DNA of 8,188 nt, taken from the NCBI GenBank assembly GCA_020718945.1, contig DYRB01000114.1:1-8188 (forward strand), given 5' to 3'. The notes under the pieces were generated by a model. That model was given only the letters and a program-made list of their open reading frames with translations, was not told the origin of the DNA and did not search any database. The DNA comes from Lamprocystis purpurea (GTDB lineage Bacteria > Pseudomonadota > Gammaproteobacteria > Chromatiales > Chromatiaceae). Each line of letters opens with the position of its first letter. Within the stretch, counting starts at the first letter, position 1. Shown piece after piece: positions 1-6,669 of the stretch. The translations under genes and the position numbers were made by a program.

Positions 1-1010
1 TTGGCCCCCTGCTCGCCCTTGCAGGCGATGAAGTCGTCGTAGGCGATGACCTCGGCGCGGATGAAGCCGCGCTCGAAGTCGGAGTGGATGACCCCGGCGG
101 CCTGGGGGGCCTTGGCGGACTTGGGGATGGTCCAGGCGCGGACCTCTTTGACCCCGGCGGTGAAGTAGGTCTCGAGACCTAACAGGCTGTAGCCGGCCCG
201 CACCACCCGGTTCAGGCCGGGCTCGTCCAGGCCCAGGTCGGCGAGGAAGGCACCGCGCTCGTCCTCTTCCAGTTCGACGATCTCGGCCTCGATGGCGGCG
301 CACACCGGCACCACCAGGGCCCCTTCGCGCTCGGCCAGGGCGCGCACGGCGTCCAGGTAGGGGTTGTCCTGGAAGCCGTCCTCGGCGACGTTGGCGATGT
401 ACATGGTGGGCTTGTTGGTGAGCAGGAACAGGTCGCGGATCTCCGTCTGCTCGTCGGCGCTCAGGCCCAGGGCGCGCACGGGGTGGCCGGTGTTGAGCTG
501 ATCGCGGACCCGCTCCAGCAACTCCTTGCGCACCCCGGCCTTCTTGTCGCCGACCTTGGCGGCGCGGCTGGCCCGGTCCAGGGCCTTTTCGACGGACTCC
601 AGGTCCGCCAGGGCGAGCTCCGTGTCTATGACCTCGATGTCCCCCAGGGGGTCGATCTTGCCGGCAACGTGGATGACATCGTCGTTGACGAAGCAGCGCA
701 CCACATGGGCTATGGCGTCGGTCTCGCGGATGTTGGCGAGGAACTTGTTGCCCAGCCCCTCGCCCTTGGAGGCCCCGGCGACCAGGCCGGCGATGTCCAC
801 GAAGGACATGCTGGTGGGGATGATGGCCTGGGGCTTGACGATGGCGGCCAGGGCGTCGAGCCTGGGGTCCGGCAGGGGCACCACGCCCACATTGGGGTCT
901 ATGGTGCAGAAGGGATAGTTCTCCGCCGCTATGGCCGCCTTGGTCAGGGCGTTGAAGAGGGTGGACTTGCCCACGTTGGGCAGACCCACGATACCGCATT
1001 TGAAGCCCAT
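1..1010 (-). CDS. ychF: Redox-regulated ATPase YchF (Obg-like, OLA1 family), 3' end cut off
   Basis: This is a cytoplasmic P-loop NTPase of the Obg/YchF subfamily, which prefers ATP over GTP, associates with ribosomes and is linked to stress and translation control (family knowledge). The minus-strand reading starts MGFKCGIVGLPNVGKS, with the Walker A/G1 motif at residues 9-16, the G3-type motif DIAGL at 72-76 and, in place of the usual NKxD, NVAE at 207-210, the YchF-specific change that relaxes guanine specificity. The C-terminal TGS-domain part (around TYFTAGVKEVRAWTIP) is present, but the frame runs off the left edge after 336 full codons. The family is about 363 residues long, so roughly 27 are missing. 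The ATG at 1010 is supported by the Shine-Dalgarno CAGGAAA on the minus strand (1022-1016), 5 bases upstream, and by exact agreement with the family N-terminus. The gene diverges from the soe operon and is probably functionally unrelated to it. No clear promoter was found upstream. Confidence 0.97.
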   Translation of the reverse strand, partial: MGFKCGIVGLPNVGKSTLFNALTKAAIAAENYPFCTIDPNVGVVPLPDPRLDALAAIVKPQAIIPTSMSFVDIAGLVAGASKGEGLGNKFLANIRETDAIAHVVRCFVNDDVIHVAGKIDPLGDIEVIDTELALADLESVEKALDRASRAAKVGDKKAGVRKELLERVRDQLNTGHPVRALGLSADEQTEIRDLFLLTNKPTMYIANVAEDGFQDNPYLDAVRALAEREGALVVPVCAAIEAEIVELEEDERGAFLADLGLDEPGLNRVVRAGYSLLGLETYFTAGVKEVRAWTIPKSAKAPQAAGVIHSDFERGFIRAEVIAYDDFIACKGEQGA

Positions 1011-1234
1011 GTCAGTTTCCTGCCGGCAAAGGGGCAGGATCTTACCGGAACCGGGGGCGGGGGCCCAGCCAGACCACAGGGTCGCAGCCCTGAAGCGCGA
1101 ACCTGGCGTCCCACTGTCTTAGGGCGACCCAGGTGTCGGCGCGGCCCGGCGCTGACCTCGCCGGGACTGGGTGCGCTCATGCTCTATGTCGGCAAACACG
1201 AACGGGTCGCTGCCTTCACGCCGGTTACGCAGGT

Positions 1235-1264
1235 TTGCGATGTAAGGGCCAAGAATATTAGAAT
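1235..1264 (+). promoter_or_regulatory. Candidate sigma70-type promoter for the soe operon
   Basis: TTGCGA (1235-1240) and TAGAAT (1259-1264) are separated by 18 bases. They resemble the -35 and -10 consensus with two mismatches and one mismatch. They lie in the only AT-rich patch (about 1251-1275) of the 287-bp spacer between ychF and soeA, and transcription would begin near 1271, about 27 bases before the soeA ATG. I saw no convincing FNR or other dyad next to it. The rest of the spacer (1011-1234) holds no gene that I recognise. A call by eye in GC-rich DNA is only moderately reliable. Confidence 0.4.
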
Positions 1265-1297
1265 TCGTTAAATTGCACCAGCCCGCGCAGGCCGACC

Positions 1298-4192
1298 ATG
1301 TCCGACCCCATGCCCAGTTCAGAAGGCGAAACCGGCCGGGTCGAGGTCAAGGAGACCACCTGCTACATGTGTGCCTGCCGCTGCGGCATCCGGGTGCACC
1401 TGCGCGACGGGCAGATCCGTTACATCGAGGGCAATCCCGATCATCCCCTCAATCAGGGGGTGATCTGCGCCAAGGGGTCCTCGGGGATCATGAAGCAGTA
1501 CTCCCCGGGGCGCCTGACCCAGCCCCTGTTGCGCAAGCCCGGGGCCCTGCGTGGGGAGGGGGCCTTCGAGGCCATCTCCTGGGCCCAGGCCTTCGATCTG
1601 CTGGGGGAGCGGCTGCGCAAGATCCGCGCCGAGGACCCCAAGCGCTTCGGCCTGTTCACCGGGCGCGACCAGATGCAGGCCCTCACCGGGCTCTTCGCCA
1701 AGCAGTTCGGCACCCCCAACTACGCGGCCCATGGCGGTTTCTGCTCGGTCAACATGGCCGCCGGGCTCATCTACACCATCGGCGGCTCCTTCTGGGAGTT
1801 CGGCGGCCCGGACCTGGACCGGGCCAAGCTGTTCGTCATGATCGGCACCGCCGAGGACCATCATTCCAACCCGCTGAAGATCGCCATTTCCAAATTCAAG
1901 CGGCGCGGCGGGCGCTTCGTCTCCATCAACCCCATCCGCACCGGCTACTCGGCCATCGCCGACGAGTGGGTCCCCATCAAGCCGGGGACCGACGGGGCCC
2001 TGCTGCTGGCCATCATCCACCAGATCCTCAAGCAGGGGCTGTTCGACCGCGACTTCCTGGTCCAGTACACCAACGCCGCCGAGCTGGTGGTGGACGAGCC
2101 GAGCGCGGACGATCACGGCCTGTTCCGCCGCTTCGAGATCCACGCCGAGGAGGGGTGCTTCGACCCAGAGAACAAGCTCTGGTGGGACCCGGAGATCGGC
2201 GCCGTCGGCACCCATACCCCGGGGGCCGAGCCGCGACTGCTGGGCAGCTATACCCTGGACGACGGGACCCATGTGAAGCCGGCCTTCCAGCTCCTCAAGG
2301 AGCGGGTGGACGCCTATACCCCGGAGTGGGCGGCGGGTATCACCGGCATCCCGGCGGACACCATCCGCCGCCTGGCCCACGAGATGGGGGTCACGGCCCG
2401 GGACCAGAAGATCGAGCTGCCCATCCCCTGGACCGACTGCTGGGACAACGAGCACGCCTCGGTCACCGGTAACCCGGTCGCCTTCCACGCCATGCGCGGC
2501 ATGGCGGCCCATTCCAATGGCTTCCAGACCATCCGGGCGCTGGGCATCCTGATGACCATCTTGGGGACCATCGACCGCCCGGGGGGGTTCCGCCACAAGG
2601 CCCCCTTCCCCCGCCCCATACCGCCCTGTCCCAAGCCGCCCCATGGCCCCGAAGGGGTGCAGCCGGATACCCCGCTGGACGGCATGCCCCTGGGCTGGCC
2701 GGCCAAGCCTGAGGACCTGTTCGTGGACGAGGCCGGGGAGCCGGTGCGCATCGACAAGGCCTTCTCCTGGGAGCACCCATTGGCGGTGCACGGGCTGATG
2801 CACAACGTCATCACCAACGCCTGGCGCGGCGACCCCTACCGGCTGGACACCTTGCTGCTGTTCATGGCCAACATGGCCTGGAACTCGTCCATGAACACGG
2901 TGGAGGTCCGCAAAATGCTGGCGGACAAGGACGACAACGGGGAGTACAAGATCCCCTTCCTGGTGGTGTGCGACGCCTTCGCCTCGGAGACCGTGGCCTT
3001 CGCCGACCTGGTCCTGCCCGATACCACCTATCTGGAGCGCCACGACGTGCTCTCCATGCTCGACAGGCCCATCTCCGAGTTCGACGGCCCGGTGGACTCG
3101 GTGCGCATCCCGGTCCTGCCCCCCACTGGGCAATGCAAGCCCTTCCAGGAGGTGCTGATCGAGCTGGGGTCGCGCCTGGGGCTGCCGGCCTTCGTCAAGG
3201 AGGACGGGTCGCGCAAGTACCGAGACTACCCTGACTTCATCATCAACTACGAGACCTCGCCGGGTTCCGGCATCGGCTACCTGGCCGGCTGGCGGGGCAA
3301 GGGCGGGGAGAAGTTCCTCAAGGGCGAGCCCAACCCCCGCCAGTGGGAGATGTACGCCAACAACGGCTGCTTCTACCACCACGAGCTGCCGCGCTCCTAC
3401 CAGTACATGCGCAACTGGAACAAGGGCTACCTGCACTGGGCCCGGGCCCATGGCATGACCCGCTACGCCGAGCCCATCACCCTGAACCTCTATTCCGAGG
3501 TCTTGCAGCGCTTCCGCCTCGCCGCCCAGGGCAAGCGCGTCGGCCGCCAGCCCCCGGATCGGCTGCGTAAGCGTATCGACACCTACTTCGACCCCCTGCC
3601 GTTCTACTATGAGCCCCTGGAGGCACGCCTCACCGACACCCAGCGCTACCCGCTCAATGCCTTGACCCAGAGGCCCATGGCCATGTACCACTCCTGGGAC
3701 AGCCAGAACGCCTGGTTGCGGCAGATCCACAGCCACAACTATCTGTTCGTCAACCCCAGGGTCGGGGTGGCCAACGGCTTCGACGACGGCGACTGGATCT
3801 GGGTCGAATCGCCCTACGGCAAGGTGCGCTGCATGTGCCGCTTCTCCGAGGCGGTGGAGCCTGGGACCGTGTGGACCTGGAACGCCATCGGTAAGGCGGC
3901 CGGGGCCTGGGGCCTGGGGGCTGGGGCGGACGAGGCGCGCAAGGGTTTCCTGCTCAACCATCTCATCGGCGAGGAGCTACCGCCCACCGAGTGTGGCGAG
4001 CATGTCTCAAATTCCGACCCGGTCACAGGCCAGGCGGCCTGGTTCGATGTGCGGGTGCGGGTCTACAAGGCCGGCCCGCAGGAGCCTAAGATCAGTTCGC
4101 CCCAGTTCGCTACCATGCCCAGGCTGCCCGGGCAGGACAGGCGCCGCGGGCGCTGGCAGGCTTACGTGGCCGGGCTGTTCACTAAGAAATGA
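1298..4192 (+). CDS. soeA: Sulfite-oxidising enzyme molybdopterin subunit SoeA (DMSO reductase family)
   Basis: This is the likely catalytic subunit of cytoplasmic sulfite dehydrogenase, oxidising sulfite to sulfate at a bis-molybdopterin guanine dinucleotide molybdenum centre. The 964-residue protein opens with a [4Fe-4S] site at C22, C25, C29 and C57 (CYMCACRC, then GVICAKG). C149 in HGGFCSVN lies where the polysulfide/thiosulfate reductase branch has its Mo-ligating cysteine. The segment DEWVPIKPGTDGALLLA is typical cofactor-binding sequence, and the C-terminal dinucleotide-binding domain begins near residue 784 (RYPLNALTQRP). There is no twin-arginine signal, so the protein should stay in the cytoplasm, as known for A. 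vinosum SoeA. The ATG at 1298 has only a weak AGG (1289-1291) ahead of it, but the N-terminus fits the family. The stop overlaps a possible ATG (ATGA, 4189-4192), and soeB and soeC homologues follow. The substrate is inferred from subunit type and gene set. A polysulfide- or tetrathionate-type reductase is the main alternative. Confidence 0.85.
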   Translation: MSDPMPSSEGETGRVEVKETTCYMCACRCGIRVHLRDGQIRYIEGNPDHPLNQGVICAKGSSGIMKQYSPGRLTQPLLRKPGALRGEGAFEAISWAQAFDLLGERLRKIRAEDPKRFGLFTGRDQMQALTGLFAKQFGTPNYAAHGGFCSVNMAAGLIYTIGGSFWEFGGPDLDRAKLFVMIGTAEDHHSNPLKIAISKFKRRGGRFVSINPIRTGYSAIADEWVPIKPGTDGALLLAIIHQILKQGLFDRDFLVQYTNAAELVVDEPSADDHGLFRRFEIHAEEGCFDPENKLWWDPEIGAVGTHTPGAEPRLLGSYTLDDGTHVKPAFQLLKERVDAYTPEWAAGITGIPADTIRRLAHEMGVTARDQKIELPIPWTDCWDNEHASVTGNPVAFHAMRGMAAHSNGFQTIRALGILMTILGTIDRPGGFRHKAPFPRPIPPCPKPPHGPEGVQPDTPLDGMPLGWPAKPEDLFVDEAGEPVRIDKAFSWEHPLAVHGLMHNVITNAWRGDPYRLDTLLLFMANMAWNSSMNTVEVRKMLADKDDNGEYKIPFLVVCDAFASETVAFADLVLPDTTYLERHDVLSMLDRPISEFDGPVDSVRIPVLPPTGQCKPFQEVLIELGSRLGLPAFVKEDGSRKYRDYPDFIINYETSPGSGIGYLAGWRGKGGEKFLKGEPNPRQWEMYANNGCFYHHELPRSYQYMRNWNKGYLHWARAHGMTRYAEPITLNLYSEVLQRFRLAAQGKRVGRQPPDRLRKRIDTYFDPLPFYYEPLEARLTDTQRYPLNALTQRPMAMYHSWDSQNAWLRQIHSHNYLFVNPRVGVANGFDDGDWIWVESPYGKVRCMCRFSEAVEPGTVWTWNAIGKAAGAWGLGAGADEARKGFLLNHLIGEELPPTECGEHVSNSDPVTGQAAWFDVRVRVYKAGPQEPKISSPQFATMPRLPGQDRRRGRWQAYVAGLFTKK

Positions 4193-4203
4193 TCCAACCA
4201 CCC

Positions 4204-4210
4204 GAGGAAG
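4204..4210 (+). promoter_or_regulatory. Ribosome binding site that decides the DUF2750 gene start
   Basis: GAGGAAG lies 5 bases before the ATG at 4216, a strong Shine-Dalgarno match at normal spacing. It favours that start over the in-frame ATG at 4189, which overlaps the soeA stop and would add nine residues (MIQPPEEDT). Confidence 0.75.
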
Positions 4211-4215
4211 ACACC

Positions 4216-4662
4216 ATGACCAAGCTAACCGCCGACGCCCAGGCCAACCATGACCTGTTCGTCAAGACCGTGAAGGAGACCGGGCTCGTCTGGGGCCTCA
4301 AGGTCGAGGACGACTGGGCCGTGTGCGAGTCCAACGAATACGAGGACCAGATGGTCTTCCCCTTCTGGTCTGACGAGGCCGACGCCCGTCTCCATTGCGA
4401 GGACGAGTGGGCCGAGTATGCCCCGGCGACCATAGCCCTGGATGAGTTTGCCCAGGACTGGCTGGTGGGCATGGACGAGGACGGGCTCCTGGTGGGCACC
4501 AACTGGGATGCGGACCTGTCCGGCATGGAGGTCGAGCCCATGGAGCTGGCCGAGGCCCTGGGCTACGAGGTCGAGGAGGACGATGAGGACGAGGATGAAG
4601 ATGAGGACGAGGACGCCGATGATGGCGACGATGACGGCGACGACCGGGCCAAAAAGGTCTAG
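4216..4662 (+). CDS. DUF2750-type small acidic protein with Asp/Glu-rich tail
   Basis: This 148-residue cytoplasmic protein has unknown function. The core (residues about 8-115) has the DUF2750 pattern as I recall it: an N-terminal helix followed by VWGLKVEDDWAVCES, then VFPFWSDEADARLH, a central IALDEFAQDWL and the closing segment LLVGTNWDADLSG with MELAEAL. No catalytic motif or membrane segment is visible. Residues 120-143 are an almost pure acidic run, 21 of 24 being Asp or Glu, followed by the short basic end RAKKV. The start at 4216 is chosen for its GAGGAAG site, and an alternative start at 4189 overlaps the soeA stop. The gene sits 23 bases after soeA and 63 bases before soeB, on the same strand, so it is almost surely co-transcribed with both. 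A role in assembly or control of the Soe complex is guesswork from position alone. Family assignment is from remembered pattern, not a search. Confidence 0.75.
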   Translation: MTKLTADAQANHDLFVKTVKETGLVWGLKVEDDWAVCESNEYEDQMVFPFWSDEADARLHCEDEWAEYAPATIALDEFAQDWLVGMDEDGLLVGTNWDADLSGMEVEPMELAEALGYEVEEDDEDEDEDEDEDADDGDDDGDDRAKKV

Positions 4663-4682
4663 GCCGGCGGCCCAAGCCCGGA

Positions 4683-4703
4683 CCGCACCCGCTCCGGGTG
4701 CGG
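4683..4703 (+). promoter_or_regulatory. Perfect GC-rich hairpin in the leader of soeB
   Basis: CCGCACCCG (4683-4691) and CGGGTGCGG (4695-4703) are exact inverted copies with a 3-base loop, CTC. No T-run follows, so it is not a classical intrinsic terminator. It ends 10 bases before the AGGA (4714-4717) of soeB. It could stabilise or process the polycistronic mRNA, or tune soeB translation relative to the genes before it. The function is inferred. Confidence 0.6.
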
Positions 4704-4725
4704 CTGACCCCCCAGGACACGCGAC

Positions 4726-5448
4726 ATGACCCAACTGGCCCTCGTCATCGACCTCAACGTCTGTGTGGGCTGTCACGCCTGCGTAACCTCCTGCAAGCAG
4801 TGGAATACCTCCGGCTGGGCCGGGCCCCTGGTGGACAAGAACCCCTACGACGCCGAACCCACCGGGACCTTCTTCAACCGGGTCCAGACCTTCGAGGTGG
4901 GGACCTTCCCGCTCACCGAGACGGTCCACTTCCCCAAGTCCTGCCTGCACTGCGAGGACCCGCCCTGCGTCCCGGTCTGCCCCACCGGGGCCTCCTACAA
5001 GCGCCCGGACAACGGCGTGGTGCTGGTGGACTACGACAAGTGCATCGGCTGCAAGTACTGCTCCTGGGCCTGCCCCTACGGCGCCCGGGAGATCGACGAG
5101 CAGCAGCGGGTGATGAAGAAGTGCACCCTGTGCATCGACCGCATCATCGACCTGGCCCTGCCCGAGCGGGAGCGCAAGCCCGCCTGCGTCCTGGCCTGTC
5201 CGACCAGCGCCCGGCTGTTCGGCGACGTGCACGATCCCAACTCCGAGGTCTCGGTGGCCATCCGCGAGCGGGGCGGTTACCAGCTCATGCCGGAGTGGGG
5301 CACGCGCCCGTCCAACCATTATTTGCCGCGACGGCGCACCGCCCTGCACATCAACGAGGACGAGCTGGTGCGCGCCGACAACCCGCTGCGCCGCGAGGAC
5401 CTGACCACCTACACCGGCGAGGAGGCATTGGACGATGTGGCCTGGTAA
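4726..5448 (+). CDS. soeB: Sulfite-oxidising enzyme iron-sulfur subunit SoeB (four [4Fe-4S] ferredoxin)
   Basis: This is the electron-transfer subunit that would pass electrons from SoeA to the membrane subunit SoeC on the cytoplasmic face. The 240-residue protein has the 16 cysteines of the DmsB/PsrB/NrfC-type fold in four groups: C13, C16, C19, C23; C73, C76, C81, C85; C106, C109, C112, C116; and C133, C136, C154, C158. These should bind four [4Fe-4S] clusters. The characteristic CPTGA and CPYGAREID segments are present. There is no signal peptide. The start at 4726 is supported by AGGA (4714-4717) at 8-base spacing and by the MTQLALVIDLNVCVGC N-terminus, which leads directly into the first cluster. 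After the last cysteine, about 80 residues form a tail typical of subunits that contact the large subunit and the anchor. The gene is the third of the apparent operon, behind the DUF2750 gene and a hairpin. Subunit type is sure, and the sulfite role depends on soeA and soeC. Confidence 0.88.
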   Translation: MTQLALVIDLNVCVGCHACVTSCKQWNTSGWAGPLVDKNPYDAEPTGTFFNRVQTFEVGTFPLTETVHFPKSCLHCEDPPCVPVCPTGASYKRPDNGVVLVDYDKCIGCKYCSWACPYGAREIDEQQRVMKKCTLCIDRIIDLALPERERKPACVLACPTSARLFGDVHDPNSEVSVAIRERGGYQLMPEWGTRPSNHYLPRRRTALHINEDELVRADNPLRREDLTTYTGEEALDDVAW

Positions 5449-5452
5449 CCGC

Positions 5453-5473
5453 GTAGGGTCGGCTTTGCGGACC
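5453..5473 (+). repeat. REP-like palindrome, forward copy
   Basis: The tetranucleotide GTAG (5453-5456) is followed by a palindrome, GGTCGGC, TTT, GCGGACC (5457-5473), a 7-bp stem with one G:G mismatch. A GTAG head before a short palindrome is the known signature of REP elements mobilised by REP-associated tyrosine transposases. It starts 4 bases after the soeB stop. Confidence 0.65.
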
Positions 5474-5523
5474 GACGAGGCCCAGGTCGGTCGTCCGGCC
5501 CCGTTGTCCCCCTGCAACGCTTA

Positions 5524-5544
5524 GGTCCGCACAGCGGACCCTAC
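5524..5544 (-). repeat. REP-like palindrome, inverted copy
   Basis: Read on the minus strand this is GTAG (5544-5541) followed by GGTCCGC, TGT, GCGGACC, a perfect 7-bp stem with a 3-base loop. It is the inverted partner of the copy at 5453-5473, and together they make a BIME-like pair with heads outward that fills most of the 104-bp soeB-soeC gap. It ends 8 bases before the soeC start, so it may affect soeC translation or mRNA stability. Confidence 0.7.
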
Positions 5545-5552
5545 GAGTCGCC

Positions 5553-6542
5553 ATGCACCCAGCCCTATCGGTCATATTCCTCACCACCCTGATCGGCGCC
5601 GGTCAGGGGCTGTTCCTGGCCCTGTACACCGGCCAGGTCTACGCCCTGGCCAACCTGCTCCCGGCCCAGGGGGCAGGCTTCTACGTCGGCGGGAGCCTGA
5701 TCGCCCTGGCCCTGCTGGTCGGCGGGCTCATCGCCTCCTTCTTTCACCTGGGCCGCCCGGAGCGGGCCTGGCGGGCTGCTACCCGTTGGCGCACCTCCTG
5801 GCTGTCCCGGGAGGTCCTGGTCCTGCCCCTGGTCATGGCCCTGGTGGCCGCCTATGGCCTGGCCCACTACCTGGGCTGGACGGCCCCCTTGTTCAGCCTG
5901 GCCGGGACCCTGCCGATCACCCCGACCCTGATCATAGGGCTGTTCGGGACCCTGGCGGTCTTTGCACTGTTCCTGTGCACGGCCATGATCTACGCGGCGG
6001 TGCCCTTCCTGGAGGAGTGGCATAGCCCGCTCACCGTGGCCAACTTCACCCTGTTCGGCATCGCCTCGGGCTTCCTCCTGGCGGCCGGGTACTCCGCCTG
6101 GCTGGGCAACCAACTGGTCGCCTTCTTCGGGACCTGGGGGGTGATCGCCACCCTCCTGGCCCTGGTCACCCGGCTCGGCGCCCTGGCCCGCAACCGCTCC
6201 CTGGCCAGGGGCAAGGGACGCAAGAGCACGGTGCAGTCGGCCATTGGGGTGCGCCACTCGGCGGTGGTGCAGAAGGCCCAGGGGGCGACCGGGGGCTCCT
6301 TCAACACCCGGGAGTTCTTCCATGGGCGCAGCCCCGGGACCCTGAAGGTGCTGCGCAACCTGTTCCTGCTGCTGGTCTTCGTCCTGCCCGTGGCCCTGGT
6401 GGCCCTAGGTTATGTGCTGGAGTCCGCGACCCTGCCCCTGGCGGCCTTCGCCGTCCAGTACCTGGGGCTCCTGATAGAGCGCTGGTACTTCTTCGCCGAG
6501 GCGACCCACCCCCAGAATCTCTATTACAGCGGCGTCTCCTGA
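5553..6542 (+). CDS. soeC: Sulfite-oxidising enzyme membrane anchor SoeC (DmsC family)
   Basis: This is the integral membrane subunit that would anchor SoeAB to the inner membrane and hand electrons to the quinone pool. The 329-residue protein shows about eight hydrophobic segments, near residues 5-27, 43-64, 85-108, 120-145, 158-180, 186-208, 266-288 and 291-312. It belongs to the DmsC-like anchor family. A conserved HLGRPERAWRA motif (residues 65-75) follows the second segment. A polar loop (about 212-262) rich in Arg, Lys and Gly separates segments six and seven. The end, ERWYFFAEATHPQNLYY, is typical of the family. The start at 5553 gives the first membrane segment directly, but only a weak GAG (5545-5547) precedes it, right beside the REP palindrome, so translation may be inefficient or coupled to soeB. 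It is the last gene of the unit. DmsC-type anchors also serve DMSO reductases, and the sulfite role comes from context. Confidence 0.85.
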   Translation: MHPALSVIFLTTLIGAGQGLFLALYTGQVYALANLLPAQGAGFYVGGSLIALALLVGGLIASFFHLGRPERAWRAATRWRTSWLSREVLVLPLVMALVAAYGLAHYLGWTAPLFSLAGTLPITPTLIIGLFGTLAVFALFLCTAMIYAAVPFLEEWHSPLTVANFTLFGIASGFLLAAGYSAWLGNQLVAFFGTWGVIATLLALVTRLGALARNRSLARGKGRKSTVQSAIGVRHSAVVQKAQGATGGSFNTREFFHGRSPGTLKVLRNLFLLLVFVLPVALVALGYVLESATLPLAAFAVQYLGLLIERWYFFAEATHPQNLYYSGVS

Positions 6543-6608
6543 CGGAAAGCGGACGCAACAGGCGGATTCTGCGCCCCGTCGCCCATTGGCCCCGCCTCCG
6601 GCCCTGTT

Positions 6609-6632
6609 AGACTTGGTGCCCATACCAAGTCT
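6609..6632. promoter_or_regulatory. Perfect 9-bp inverted repeat between soeC and the protease gene
   Basis: AGACTTGGT (6609-6617) and ACCAAGTCT (6624-6632) are exact inverted copies around the 6-base loop GCCCAT. No T-run follows. It is less GC-rich than its surroundings, and a weak promoter-like pair, TTGGCC (6586-6591) and TAGACT (6608-6613) 16 bases apart, would place its -10 element in the left arm. This would suit an operator for the downstream gene. A factor-dependent end of the soe transcript is the alternative. The rest of the 127-bp spacer shows nothing further. Confidence 0.5.
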
Positions 6633-6669
6633 GTAACCGGGGTCGCACGCGACCTGCGCAGGGGCGAGC

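Noticed and set aside
483..1271. Plus-strand open frame of 262 codons over ychF
   Set aside because: It lies antisense to the clearly conserved ychF and has no recognisable family pattern. It is a product of GC-rich codon use.
1273..2472. Plus-strand open frame of 399 codons overlapping soeA in another frame
   Set aside because: It is Arg/Pro/Gly-rich, typical of a shifted frame in GC-rich DNA, and the soeA frame carries all conserved motifs.
1319..3961. Minus-strand open frame of 880 codons inside soeA
   Set aside because: Its length is striking, but it is an antisense shadow of soeA. The translation is low in complexity (Gly, Val, His, Leu rich) with no domain pattern.
4225..5517. Minus-strand open frame of 430 codons across DUF2750 and soeB
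   Set aside because: It spans two genes with strong plus-strand motifs and has no family pattern of its own.
5565..6323. Minus-strand open frame of 252 codons inside soeC
   Set aside because: It is Gln/Gly-rich, as expected for the complement of Leu/Ala-rich membrane segments.
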